A stretch of DNA of 64,000 nucleotides from Pontibacillus yanchengensis Y32 (GCF_000770635.1 NZ_AVBF01000003.1:85743-149742); one strand, 5' to 3'. Shown: positions 8,145 to 16,427, numbered from the stretch's first letter. Numbers and translations: made by a program. The notes: generated from the sequence alone by a model not told the origin.

Positions 8145-8489
8145 CTATTCACGAGGAAAAATCGACATTAATAAAGAAGCCCCTCCACTAATAGCAAAAA
8201 TAATCCATAGAGGAATAAGAATCGGTACATAAATGAAAGTAAGTAAAACAAGTGCTGATGCCCAAACGCCAGTACACCAATGACAGCTTAGTAGTTCCCC
8301 AATAAACGCTTGAATCCCCTTCCCCTTTATCTCAATGTATTTTTCTTGCTCCCCATCATCATTCTCCTCCACCACAATACGATGAAAAGGACGCCTCACC
8401 CACTCGGTGATTGAATCATAAACAAGTAGATTCGTAACTCGATAGCTTGCCAATACTAATAAAATGAAATCCAACCAATTGATTGACAC
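8145..8489 (-). CDS. yjcA: DUF1360 sporulation membrane protein, YjcA-like
   Basis: A 114-residue DUF1360 protein. A first hydrophobic segment with ASYRVTNLL at residues 14-22 is followed by a loop with Glu/Asp residues, then LLSCHWCTGVW (paired Cys with a CxxC spacing) and a second pair of membrane segments. B. subtilis YjcA and YngL belong to this family; the coat neighbourhood favours YjcA. The start is GTG at 8489, six bases after GAGGAGGGG. A CATAAACTA box upstream suggests SigK control. Confidence 0.8.
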   Translation of the reverse strand: MSINWLDFILLVLASYRVTNLLVYDSITEWVRRPFHRIVVEENDDGEQEKYIEIKGKGIQAFIGELLSCHWCTGVWASALVLLTFIYVPILIPLWIIFAISGGASLLMSIFPRE

Positions 8490-8509
8490 GTACTTCCCCT
8501 CCTCATCAG

Positions 8510-8518
8510 TAGTTTATG
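8510..8518 (-). promoter_or_regulatory. Possible SigK -10 element upstream of yjcA
   Basis: CATAAACTA on the minus strand fits CATANNNTA perfectly, 21 bases before the GTG start, but no AC dinucleotide lies 16-17 bases upstream, so this is weaker than the other SigK sites here. Confidence 0.4.
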
Positions 8519-8712
8519 TTCTAAATAAGATAAACTTGAGTGTCTTTTGCCAAAAGAAATCCTCAATGTTAAAGGAAAGGAAAGGAAATTTGTTGGTATC
8601 GCTATAGTCGAGTATATACAAAAAGAACCCTAGTACACAGAGTGCGCTAGGATTCATAATGCTAAGAATAAAGCTAGATTGAGTTATGAACTACTTTTAG
8701 TAAGGATTCTAT

Positions 8713-8991
8713 TTAAATCCAGGAAAACGGTGGGCGTTGCTCGTTGTCGTCTTCTTTTTCTTCTGTTTCTTCCGCTACTTCTACTTCTTCTTTCTCTTCT
8801 GCATCTGTTTCTTCTACTTCCATACGACGTGGGCCAAATAAGCTGTCAAATGGGCTACGTCGGTAATCTCTGCGGTCGTCTCGACGATCATCTCTACGGT
8901 CATCGTAGCGATCACGACGTGGTTCAATGACCACGTTATCTGCTTGGATGAGGACTTCATCTACTTTAATGACTCTTCTTTTCTCAGACAT
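8713..8991 (-). CDS. Asp-Arg repeat protein, putative spore-coat protein
   Basis: A 92-residue protein of unrecognised family in three parts: an N-terminal VIKVDEVLIQADNVVIEPR segment, a central run of DDRR/YDDRRD repeats (residues about 28-44), and a very acidic Glu/Val tail ending RPPFSWI. Opposite charge blocks could drive self-association. An RBS AAAGGAG precedes the ATG, and a full SigK-type promoter stands upstream, divergent from that of the CotZ-like gene. A coat role is inferred from promoter and neighbours. Confidence 0.68.
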   Translation of the reverse strand: MSEKRRVIKVDEVLIQADNVVIEPRRDRYDDRRDDRRDDRRDYRRSPFDSLFGPRRMEVEETDAEEKEEVEVAEETEEKEDDNEQRPPFSWI

Positions 8992-9026
8992 GCTGTTTAC
9001 ACTCCTTTTGGTGACTTAATCGATAC

Positions 9027-9054
9027 TATCCTATGTGTTTCACCTAGTTAGTGT
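9027..9054 (-). promoter_or_regulatory. SigK-type promoter for the Asp-Arg repeat protein
   Basis: Minus strand AC (9053-9054), a 17-base spacer and CATAGGATA (9027-9035) match the SigK consensus exactly, 36 bases upstream of the ATG. Confidence 0.65.
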
Positions 9055-9211
9055 ATAGGCGTTGGCCCGTTTTAGTTATAAAAACATGCGATAACACAAA
9101 ATCATATAGGTTACATATTTTAATAGTAATGGATTTGGCTATGATATCTCGACTAGGGTGAGTGGAGATTTTGCATGCATATCTCCAAAAAAAATACAGG
9201 CTAGAGCCCAC

Positions 9212-9238
9212 ACAAAAGGGAGAGCAGTACATATTCTA
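9212..9238 (+). promoter_or_regulatory. SigK-type promoter for the CotZ-like gene
   Basis: AC (9212-9213), a 16-base spacer and CATATTCTA (9230-9238) match the SigK consensus exactly, 44 bases before the ATG at 9283. The DNA between the two divergent SigK promoters (9055-9211) shows no gene. Confidence 0.68.
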
Positions 9239-9282
9239 TTAAAGACAAATAAGTCAATTCACCAAGAAAGGGGTAATGACAC

Positions 9283-9759
9283 ATGGGTTGTGGCAAAAAG
9301 TTTGATAGTGGAGATTGCGTAAGAGATATCCTTAAAGAAATTGTAGCTGCTCAAAACGATGTAGCAGATGATGTTTGTGATTCAAGTTGCGAACAATCAA
9401 TTAATGATCTTTTAGGCGATACAGGAGGTAACAACGGTCTAGATACTGTTCCTGTGCTTCTATATTGTAAAGATTGCAAACCTTTCAAAGGGTTCGGAGC
9501 ACTTCGTGGAAATGGCCGTGGTAGTGTTGGAGAACTAATGTGCAGCTTCTTCTTCCGTGTAAATGAAGTAGACGATGACTGTGCACTTCTTGAACTACTT
9601 GTTTCTGATGATCATGATGATCATGACCATAAAGATAAACATGACTCTCCAAAATGCCAAGATATCAGCGACTTAAGAGCAACTGGAATCTGCATCACAG
9701 TTGACCTTGACTGTTTCTGTCATATTACTTGTCTTCCAGCTATCAACGCTATCCGTTAA
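9283..9759 (+). CDS. Spore coat protein of the CotZ/CotY (ExsY) family
   Basis: A 158-residue cysteine-rich protein (13 Cys) with the family landmarks CVRDILKEIVAAQ at residues 12-24, YCKDCKPFKGFG in the middle and CFCHITCLPAI at the end. In B. subtilis CotY and CotZ form the disulphide-linked crust of the spore; in B. cereus ExsY forms the exosporium. An Asp/His/Lys-rich segment (DDHDDHDHKDKHD) is inserted at about residues 109-121. The RBS AAAGGGG precedes the ATG. Whether it is CotY or CotZ cannot be decided, so no symbol is given. Confidence 0.9.
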   Translation: MGCGKKFDSGDCVRDILKEIVAAQNDVADDVCDSSCEQSINDLLGDTGGNNGLDTVPVLLYCKDCKPFKGFGALRGNGRGSVGELMCSFFFRVNEVDDDCALLELLVSDDHDDHDHKDKHDSPKCQDISDLRATGICITVDLDCFCHITCLPAINAIR

Positions 9760-9767
9760 TCAACCTA

Positions 9768-9802
9768 AAAGCCAGCCTCCAATTCGGAGCCTGGCTTTTT
9801 TT
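9768..9802 (+). terminator. Terminator of the CotZ-like gene
   Basis: A 13-bp stem with one mismatch (AAAGCCAGCCTCC/GGAGCCTGGCTTT) followed by TTTTG. Confidence 0.85.
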
Positions 9803-9829
9803 GTTTAGAAAGGAGTCATATTAGCTTTG

Positions 9830-10474
9830 TTAAAATCCTTTTAATACTATATCCTTAATGGACTCAAATGGAACTTCCACGCGAAATGGTCGTTGAAGAA
9901 TCTTCATGTGTACAATTCCATCTTTGTAATCTTGAATCCAGCCTCGATAGGAGTTATCGTCTTCCATAATAACTTCACATTTCATACGTGGTACTTGTGA
10001 TGGAAGGTTTACAAAATAATCTACCTTCTCCTCTAAATTCATCTCTTTAAATCTACTTCTACGTTTCCGATTAGATAAGGTGCCTTTATTATCCTCTTCA
10101 GACTTTTGTTTTTCTTCCTCATCTAGCACCTCTTCAGCTTCTACAGCTTCGAACTGTTTTTTTACTTCTTGTGGTTCAAATGTTGCATCAACCTTACCTT
10201 CATCCACTTCCACATCTAAAGTTTCCTCTTCTTGACCTTGAGAGGAATCATCCATATTAAATGCTAAGTCAAATCTACGCCTACGCTTTCGCTCTGATGT
10301 GGATTTTATCGTTTCGGTTTGTACTTCTTTACCATTAGCTGCTTCAGCTTGTTTGAGTTCTTGTTTTCTCCGTTCAGAACGATAGGACGATTGCATTTTA
10401 GGCTCGCTGCTTTGAAAGTCCGGTTGGGTGATGTAAAGCATCGGCTTTTTGTTCTTCCCTTTCCTATCTGCCAT
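9830..10474 (-). CDS. cotO: Spore coat protein CotO
   Basis: A 214-residue protein with the CotO pattern: an N-terminal basic segment with PMLYITQPDFQ, a long charged low-complexity middle, and a conserved C-terminal domain (RFKEMNLEEKVDYFVNLP through PFRVEVPFESIKDI) resembling a small beta-barrel. CotO is a morphogenetic protein needed for outer-coat and crust attachment in B. subtilis, where it is also next to cotZ. The start at 10474 has GGGGAG nine bases upstream; a longer reading from 10591 would run through the promoter. Confidence 0.85.
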   Translation of the reverse strand: MADRKGKNKKPMLYITQPDFQSSEPKMQSSYRSERRKQELKQAEAANGKEVQTETIKSTSERKRRRRFDLAFNMDDSSQGQEEETLDVEVDEGKVDATFEPQEVKKQFEAVEAEEVLDEEEKQKSEEDNKGTLSNRKRRSRFKEMNLEEKVDYFVNLPSQVPRMKCEVIMEDDNSYRGWIQDYKDGIVHMKILQRPFRVEVPFESIKDIVLKGF

Positions 10475-10508
10475 TCCATACACTCCCCTATATACATTAT
10501 TATTCCTT

Positions 10509-10535
10509 ACATTATATGCAGTACAGTAAAAAAAG
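10509..10535 (-). promoter_or_regulatory. SigK-type promoter for cotO
   Basis: Minus strand AC (10534-10535), a 16-base spacer and CATATAATG (10509-10517), one mismatch from CATANNNTA, lie 35 bases upstream of the cotO ATG. Confidence 0.55.
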
Positions 10536-10683
10536 TGCCTATTTTTTCTGTAACAGGAACCAATGTGTATCGTATAGGTCTTTTTACACAAACTTTACAA
10601 ATCAATGAGTTGCGCTTTACCTTTTTTCTTTATACTAAAATAGCGAGATATTCTCCTAATAAGGGGGTTGAACGTTACCTATT

Positions 10684-11733
10684 ATGATTGACAACCAAGA
10701 GACAAGTCAGGCTTTTGCCCTATTTCAATACTGGCTTAAAAACCGTTCTTTTTTTATCCACTATCAGCCCATCATATCACTGAAGGATGGAAGCACGTAT
10801 GGGTATGAGGCTCTAACACGTTTTCCAGATAATGATATATTTTCACATCCTGGGGAGCTTTTTAATTTTGCAAATTCAACAAACTCTTTATATGATTTAG
10901 AAAAAGTCACAAGAGAGCTAGCCATTCAATCGATTAGCAAGGATCTTTATCCTCACGAAAAGCTTTGGATCAACCTAACGCCTGAAGTAATTTATGATGA
11001 AGCCTTTACAACTGGTTATACTCGAAACTTATTAAATGAGTGCGGACTGAAAGCAGATCAAATTGTTTTTGAAATTACGGAAAGAAGTGCTATTGAAGAT
11101 TTTATTGCTTTTAAAGATGTCTTACAGCATTACCGGAAGCAAGGATTCTTGATTGCTATCGATGATGCAGGAGCTGGCTATTCATCATTAGAGGCGATCA
11201 CAGAACTTCAGCCTGATTTTATCAAGATTGACCGTTCGCTCATTAATGGAATACATGAGTCATTCACAAGACAATATATGCTGGAAGCCTTGCTGCAACT
11301 CTCGGAAAAAATGCGAGCTACCGTTATTGCAGAAGGAGTGGAATTGAGCGAGGAGCTGGAATGTATAGGAAACCTGGGTGTCCACTATGCACAAGGCTTT
11401 TTCCTAGCACGACCTAATTTCCCTGTACCAATTGTAAATCCAGGATGTTTAGACGTAATTCAGAAAATCATACCAAGTAACTATGCCGATCACACGATTA
11501 CCGAGAACACCACCTTCTTTGACTTATTGCAAATGATTTCTCGTTTCAAAGGTCGTTTCGACACGTCTTGGGTAAAAATGGATGTTCCGCACGTGCACTC
11601 CGTCATTCCATTAACCGAGGTCATCCAATTCATCACTCATATTCAATGCAGAGGATCCGTTCCCCTAAATCAACCAATTTGGTCTAACATTCTAGAATAT
11701 CGAGCTCAATCCGAACGGTTTATTATGAAGTAA
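10684..11733 (+). CDS. EAL domain protein, putative cyclic-di-GMP phosphodiesterase
   Basis: A 349-residue protein. Residues about 20-245 are an EAL domain with all main catalytic landmarks visible: EAL (YEALTR, 41-46), Asn in INLTPE, EITER, IDDAGAGYSS, IKIDRSLI and AEGVE. It should hydrolyse c-di-GMP to pGpG. The C-terminal 100 residues lack a recognised motif; the layout resembles B. subtilis YkuI, an EAL protein with a C-terminal sensory domain. No membrane segment. The upstream GGGGG is too far from the ATG to be a normal RBS, so initiation may be weak. It is transcribed away from cotO. Confidence 0.85.
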   Translation: MIDNQETSQAFALFQYWLKNRSFFIHYQPIISLKDGSTYGYEALTRFPDNDIFSHPGELFNFANSTNSLYDLEKVTRELAIQSISKDLYPHEKLWINLTPEVIYDEAFTTGYTRNLLNECGLKADQIVFEITERSAIEDFIAFKDVLQHYRKQGFLIAIDDAGAGYSSLEAITELQPDFIKIDRSLINGIHESFTRQYMLEALLQLSEKMRATVIAEGVELSEELECIGNLGVHYAQGFFLARPNFPVPIVNPGCLDVIQKIIPSNYADHTITENTTFFDLLQMISRFKGRFDTSWVKMDVPHVHSVIPLTEVIQFITHIQCRGSVPLNQPIWSNILEYRAQSERFIMK

Positions 11734-11812
11734 AATAGCCTGCTCTCCTTTTGAAGCTTACTTTAGAACGTATATGATAAGATTAACACCTAATGAACGA
11801 CACCTTCTTATT

Positions 11813-11851
11813 AAAAAAACCCGCACAATAGTAGTAAATGTGCGGGTTTTG
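11813..11851. terminator. Bidirectional terminator between the EAL gene and fabI
   Basis: A perfect stem AAAACCCGCACA/TGTGCGGGTTTT with an 11-base loop serves both convergent genes: T runs occur on both strands. Confidence 0.85.
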
Positions 11852-11863
11852 TAGCTATGCTTT

Positions 11864-12640
11864 TTAACGTCCAATAATATGGAAGCCAGAATCAACGTGG
11901 ATAATTTCGCCTGTTACACCACGTGAAAAATCACTTAATAGGAAGTATGCTGTATCGCCAACTTCATCCTGGGTGGTTGGACGACGCAACGGAGCACGCT
12001 CTTCGATATCTTTTAAAATCGAGTTAAAATCGCCGACACCTTTAGCAGATAGCGTACGAATTGGGCCAGCAGAAATGGCATTTACGCGAATGCTGTGTTG
12101 TCCAAGGCTTTCTGCCAAGTACTTCACACTAGCATCAAGGCTTGCTTTTGCAACACCCATAACGTTGTAGTTCGGCACAACTCGTTCTCCACCAAGATAC
12201 GTAAGCGTGACAATGCCTCCGCCTTCTGACATAAGTGGCTGTGCAGCACGTGCAACTGCAGTAAGGGAATACGAACTAATGTTGTGAGCAGTTAAGAACC
12301 CATCACGGCTCGTATTTAAGAAATCGCCCTTCAACTCATCTTTATTCGCAAATGCAATACAATGTGCAAGTCCATGGATGGTACCAACATCGTTTTGAAT
12401 CTGCTGGAACGTTTCCGTAATGCTCTCATCATCCGTTACATCACACTGGTAGAACAATGCATCTTGTCCTTCTAATGAATCTGCTAAATCACGAACAGAT
12501 TTCTCAAAACGCTCTGCTGCATACGTGAAAATAAGACGCGCGCCAGCGTTATGAAGAGACTGGGCAATCCCCCAAGCAATGCTACGCTTATTTGCAACAC
12601 CCATAACTACATATGTACGACCTTCTAATGAAAAATTCAT
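11864..12640 (-). CDS. fabI: Enoyl-[acyl-carrier-protein] reductase FabI
   Basis: A 258-residue SDR-type enoyl-ACP reductase, NADH/NADPH-dependent, for the last step of each fatty-acid elongation cycle. The nucleotide-binding loop is GVANKRSIAWGIA (residues 14-26), the catalytic Tyr/Lys pair is in YNVMGVAK near residues 157-164, and the substrate loop GPIRTLSAKG follows. It is monocistronic, with RBS GAGGAGGG. A near-perfect FapR operator overlaps its promoter, so it should respond to malonyl-CoA. Confidence 0.97.
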   Translation of the reverse strand: MNFSLEGRTYVVMGVANKRSIAWGIAQSLHNAGARLIFTYAAERFEKSVRDLADSLEGQDALFYQCDVTDDESITETFQQIQNDVGTIHGLAHCIAFANKDELKGDFLNTSRDGFLTAHNISSYSLTAVARAAQPLMSEGGGIVTLTYLGGERVVPNYNVMGVAKASLDASVKYLAESLGQHSIRVNAISAGPIRTLSAKGVGDFNSILKDIEERAPLRRPTTQDEVGDTAYFLLSDFSRGVTGEIIHVDSGFHIIGR

Positions 12641-12691
12641 CTTTCGCCCTCCTCAGAGTTATTTTTTCAAAGGTGAGAATTAGTATTTGTT

Positions 12692-12709
12692 ATTAGTACC
12701 TGATACTAT
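12692..12709. promoter_or_regulatory. FapR operator upstream of fabI
   Basis: The 18-base palindrome ATTAGTACCTGATACTAT fits the FapR site (TTAGTACC..GGTACTAA type). It lies directly downstream of, and overlapping by two bases, the predicted -10 box at 12708-12713, so bound FapR would block transcription until malonyl-CoA accumulates. Confidence 0.85.
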
Positions 12710-12736
12710 TTTAAACGAACCCACCATGAAAGACAA
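12708..12736 (-). promoter_or_regulatory. Predicted SigA promoter of fabI
   Basis: Minus strand TTGTCT (12731-12736), 17-base spacer, TAAAAT (12708-12713), immediately followed by the FapR operator. Confidence 0.65.
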
Positions 12737-12870
12737 GAGATATGGTAATCGTCCTGATTTCAGTATAACCGATATGAATACGATTACACTTGAATTTATT
12801 TGTTGGATTTAAAAGCGACCACCACCTCCGAGGAACATACCCACAGCCACATGGCTAATTTCCCCACTTC

Positions 12871-12990
12871 GGATCAACTTTTTGATTTTCGGAGCAACTT
12901 TTCCCATTTCCGAGCAAAATTTCAAATTTGCGAGCAACTTTTTCTTTTTCCGAGCAAAATCGCAAATTTCGGAGCAACCACCCTCCAGGA
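12871..12990. repeat. Tandem array of six 20-bp units
   Basis: Units begin at 12871, 12891, 12911, 12931, 12951 and 12971, exactly 20 bases apart. Each opens with (G/C)GAGCAA (first unit GGATCAA), followed by an A/T-rich core and TTTC. The array lies in the 440-base gap between fabI and yjbQ. A 20-base period is not a codon multiple, and I find no ribosome site for the open frame running through it. Confidence 0.85.
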
Positions 12991-13034
12991 ACGTAAAAAT
13001 TACAACCCCCCCTCACCTTCCAAGCATCCTGAGA

Positions 13035-13067
13035 TGAAAAAAAGCACGCCTCACATAGGCGTGCTTT
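13035..13067 (-). terminator. Terminator of the mgtE-yjbQ operon
   Basis: A perfect 11-bp stem AAAGCACGCCT/AGGCGTGCTTT followed on the minus strand by a run of T, 17 bases after the yjbQ stop. Confidence 0.88.
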
Positions 13068-13083
13068 CTAACTACCAGTTTAT

Positions 13084-14952
13084 TTAACAAATCTCGCAGA
13101 ATTCCAAATCCATACGCAGTTCTTCCACATATTCTGAAGAGCCGGTTACAATCAAACGGTCGTCCATTTTTAGTTCGGTATCGCCGTGTGGGACGATAGA
13201 ATCTTTTTCGCGGAAGATTCGAACCATGATTACATCTCCGGTGAATGGGAAGTTGCGTAAATACATACCGTCGTATCTTGGATTGTTCATGTTGATTTGG
13301 TATAGCTGGCTTTCTTGTTTTGTTAAGAGATCAACTGAGTTTGGTGCGACAATCATAGCTTTTAGTAGTGCTTTAGAAGATAAGAAGACGGAGAATACTT
13401 CCACTCCATAAGCTTTCAATTCATTGTTTAACTCAGATGTTTCAGCTCGAGCAATAACGCGTTCAACGCCTCGATCTTTTGCATATTTAGCAATAACGGC
13501 GTTTTGCTGTTCATCACCGGTGGAAACGACAAGGACATCAACGTCAAAAATGCCCTGCCCGTGAAGGTCATCCACATCATAACTCTCTACATCATTGATT
13601 TGAAAGCAAGAGTTGGAGATGCGTTCATCAACTTTTTCCACTTTCGTGTGATACAGATGTGTTTCATATAGTTTAGGATCTAACTCGCGAACAACGGGTA
13701 GCGTCATGCGGTTGGAACCAATAAAGGAAACTGTATAACTGTGCTCCGATTCTTCCTCGTCCTGATTGTATAATTTCTTGAAGATAACCGGTGCAATTAG
13801 ACATGAGATTACGGACACGAGAATTAATGCACCTTCCATTCTCGTAGTAATGAGTCCCATTTCTTGGCCGATTGTTGCAGCAGCAATCACTAGTGAAAGC
13901 TTCGCTGTTAAAATCGAACCACTCGCAAATACTTCTTTCCAAGAGTACCAGCGTCTAAGCATTAAAGAAGGGACCATCTTAGCAACGACAAGGGCTAAGA
14001 ATAAAAGCGGCATTAGTAATAAGATTTTTGAATCCTGGAATAACTTTGGAATATCAATGCCGACACCAACCATCACAAAGAAGATTGGAATCAAAAATCC
14101 ATAGCCGAAGCTGTCCAGACGCTTGACCATCTCTTGATTTGGTGAAAGAAGTGCGACGATAACACCAGCAAGGAATGCACCAAGAATGTTTTCCGCTCCA
14201 ACCGTCTCTGAGATACCTACCAGCACCATGATAATGGTAAAAATCGCTCGCGTGTCAATTTGGACTGTTCCTTTTGACATCGTTTGTACGAAAGATTGAT
14301 CTCTAAATTTCTTCCCGAGAAAGTAGATCAATACGCCTGCTCCGAATAGGATGAGCAGTAACCACATGCTTCCACTCTCTTCGCCTCCATAAATGGAAAC
14401 GAAAATCGCTAATAGAATCATTGTGGACAGGTCAGCAATAACTGTAACGAGCAAGACAATTTGTCCGATATGGGTTTTCATCATTCCAGCGTCTTTAAGA
14501 GTTGGTACGACAACCCCAAGAGATATCGTAGAGATGATGAGTGTCATGAGGAATACGTTATCGATAAAATCAAATACAACAAATAGATACGACATCCCTA
14601 ATGATAACAGCAATATAACGACAAACATCGAGGAGGCTATTTTCAACGGATTAGGGGCAAAGTTCCCTTCCGCTGTCTTTTCCTTTTTCTGTCCCCCTGC
14701 AAATGCAGAGAAGTCTATTTCAAGCCCACTAAGGAACATTAAGAAGATAAAGCCTAATGTTGATAAGGTTTCCAACCACATACCAGATTCTATGAGGTCG
14801 AAACCACTTTTTCCGATGATCAATCCTACGATAATTTCAGCTACGACAATTGGTACTGTGCGAAGCTTAAATCGATGCAGCAGAATAGGAGTAATAAAAG
14901 CGGCTAGGATAACTATCACTAGCGATGTTACAGATGCGGAACCGTGCTCCAT
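13084..14952 (-). CDS. yjbQ: CPA2-family monovalent cation/proton antiporter YjbQ (KefB-like)
   Basis: A 622-residue membrane antiporter. About 12 hydrophobic segments fill residues 5-385 (Na_H_Exchanger/KefB type, with GFIFLMFLSGLEID in the conserved region near 68-81). After it come a TrkA_N (RCK-N) domain starting at VSFIGSNRM near 400 and a TrkA_C domain ending the protein. The RCK module gates the channel part in response to nucleotides or cations. The RBS AAAGGAGGGG is strong. It lies 18 bases after mgtE, so the two form an operon. Confidence 0.9.
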   Translation of the reverse strand: MEHGSASVTSLVIVILAAFITPILLHRFKLRTVPIVVAEIIVGLIIGKSGFDLIESGMWLETLSTLGFIFLMFLSGLEIDFSAFAGGQKKEKTAEGNFAPNPLKIASSMFVVILLLSLGMSYLFVVFDFIDNVFLMTLIISTISLGVVVPTLKDAGMMKTHIGQIVLLVTVIADLSTMILLAIFVSIYGGEESGSMWLLLILFGAGVLIYFLGKKFRDQSFVQTMSKGTVQIDTRAIFTIIMVLVGISETVGAENILGAFLAGVIVALLSPNQEMVKRLDSFGYGFLIPIFFVMVGVGIDIPKLFQDSKILLLMPLLFLALVVAKMVPSLMLRRWYSWKEVFASGSILTAKLSLVIAAATIGQEMGLITTRMEGALILVSVISCLIAPVIFKKLYNQDEEESEHSYTVSFIGSNRMTLPVVRELDPKLYETHLYHTKVEKVDERISNSCFQINDVESYDVDDLHGQGIFDVDVLVVSTGDEQQNAVIAKYAKDRGVERVIARAETSELNNELKAYGVEVFSVFLSSKALLKAMIVAPNSVDLLTKQESQLYQINMNNPRYDGMYLRNFPFTGDVIMVRIFREKDSIVPHGDTELKMDDRLIVTGSSEYVEELRMDLEFCEIC

Positions 14953-14970
14953 ACACTTTCCCCTCCTTTA

Positions 14971-16344
14971 TCATGAATTCAATAGATGTAAACTTAAGAA
15001 TGTTGTCGCCATTCCTAAATAAATTAAGATGGAAATAATATCATTAATCGTCGTAATAAACGGACCAGAGGCAACTGCCGGGTCAATATTAAGCCTGTGC
15101 ATCACAAGCGGCACAATAGCACCAGCCAGAGTGGCCACAATTAAAGCTGCCATAATGGAAATTCCAACGAGCATACCAAGGAAGATATTCCCTTGCCATA
15201 AGAAGACAATAATTGTGATGAGAATTCCACAAATTGTTCCTGTAATCAGTCCTGTTCCTGCTTCACGCATCACAAGCTTTGGTATGCCATCTTTTTCATG
15301 GTCCCCTGTAGCCAGTCCACGAACAGCTACTGCTAATGCTTGCGTACCTGTATTACCAGCCATGCCGGCAATTAGAGGGATGAACACTGCTAGGATTGCC
15401 ACTTGATTTAAAGTCGCTTCAAACTGTCCCATCAAGGAAGCAGTCATCATACCTAAAAACAATAAAATCACAAGCCATGGTAAACGTTTCTTGGCAGCTG
15501 CAAAGGCGTTCTCATCAGGACGATCAAGGTCTGATACACCGGCAAGTTTAGAGTAGTCATCACTTGCTTCTTCTTCCATAACGTCCATTATATCGTCGAC
15601 TGTAATAATCCCAAGTAGATGATTTTGAAAATCTACTACTGGAAGGGCAAGAAAATCGTAGTCACGCATCATGCGTGCAACTTCTTCCTGATCTTCCCCA
15701 ACTTGTACAGAAACGACACGATCACTCATTACTTCTGCAATAAGCCATTCGTCTTCTGCAATGATAAGGTCTCGAAGTGAGATAACACCAACTAAATGCT
15801 TATCCTCATCAATTACGAATATATAATAAATCGTCTCAGCATCTGGAGCTTCATGACGTAAGTGCAACATGGCCTCTCGGACGGTTTGATTGGCATGTAT
15901 AACCACAAACTCGGTAGTCATGATACTTCCAGCTGTTTTCTCCTCGTAATATAAAAGCTCTTTTATATCTGATGCCGCTTCCTTGTCCATAATCGTCAAG
16001 AAGCTAGCTACTTTATTTTTATCTAACTCATTCAGAATATCTGCAGCATCATCCGTTGAGATTTCAGCTAGGACTTGTGCTGCAAAGCGAGGGTCCATTT
16101 CTGTGAAATATTCCTCTATTTCTTCAATATCAATATGCTCCATAACCTCAGCAATTTCTTCAGGCGAGAGGTACGTATAAATTTGCATTCGTACATCCGT
16201 TTCTTGTTCTTCAAATATTTTCGCTTGGTCGTATGGGTGCATTTCAAGAAATTCAGCACGAAATTGGTCGATCTTATCTTGAAACAACGCGTCTTGAATT
16301 TTCCCCCAAAGTTCTCTTCGTTCTTCTTCTTCAAGGTATTCCAT
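14971..16344 (-). CDS. mgtE: Magnesium transporter MgtE
   Basis: A 457-residue Mg2+ channel. It has an N-terminal MgtE_N superhelix (residues about 15-125), two CBS domains (about 135-260) that sense cytosolic Mg2+, a connecting helix, and five C-terminal membrane segments with the pore motif PLIAGMAGNTGTQ. The ATG at 16344 is chosen because GAGGAGGG lies nine bases upstream; a longer reading from 16401 has no ribosome site. No M-box riboswitch was recognised in the leader. It is first in an operon with yjbQ. Confidence 0.93.
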   Translation of the reverse strand: MEYLEEEERRELWGKIQDALFQDKIDQFRAEFLEMHPYDQAKIFEEQETDVRMQIYTYLSPEEIAEVMEHIDIEEIEEYFTEMDPRFAAQVLAEISTDDAADILNELDKNKVASFLTIMDKEAASDIKELLYYEEKTAGSIMTTEFVVIHANQTVREAMLHLRHEAPDAETIYYIFVIDEDKHLVGVISLRDLIIAEDEWLIAEVMSDRVVSVQVGEDQEEVARMMRDYDFLALPVVDFQNHLLGIITVDDIMDVMEEEASDDYSKLAGVSDLDRPDENAFAAAKKRLPWLVILLFLGMMTASLMGQFEATLNQVAILAVFIPLIAGMAGNTGTQALAVAVRGLATGDHEKDGIPKLVMREAGTGLITGTICGILITIIVFLWQGNIFLGMLVGISIMAALIVATLAGAIVPLVMHRLNIDPAVASGPFITTINDIISILIYLGMATTFLSLHLLNS

Positions 16345-16427
16345 CCTGATTCCCTCCTCATCGCCTAAAATTGAAGTGCTTCTATCTGCATTCTGTTCCA
16401 TATTAGATGTTCGAATTTGACCGTTTC

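Noticed and set aside
8679..8930. Leucine-rich 83-codon plus-strand frame
   Set aside because: It is the complement of the acidic and Asp-Arg repeat regions of the minus-strand gene, which has an RBS and promoter.
10306..10497. 63-codon minus-strand frame overlapping the start of cotO
   Set aside because: It overlaps conserved cotO sequence in another frame; the cotO frame has the family pattern.
12871..12990. CRISPR array
   Set aside because: Units are 20 bases in direct contact, degenerate, without spacers, and no cas genes are present.
12800..13087. A 95-codon plus-strand frame over the 20-bp tandem array
   Set aside because: The apparent repeats in the peptide come from the DNA array, there is no ribosome site, and the frame ends in a terminator.
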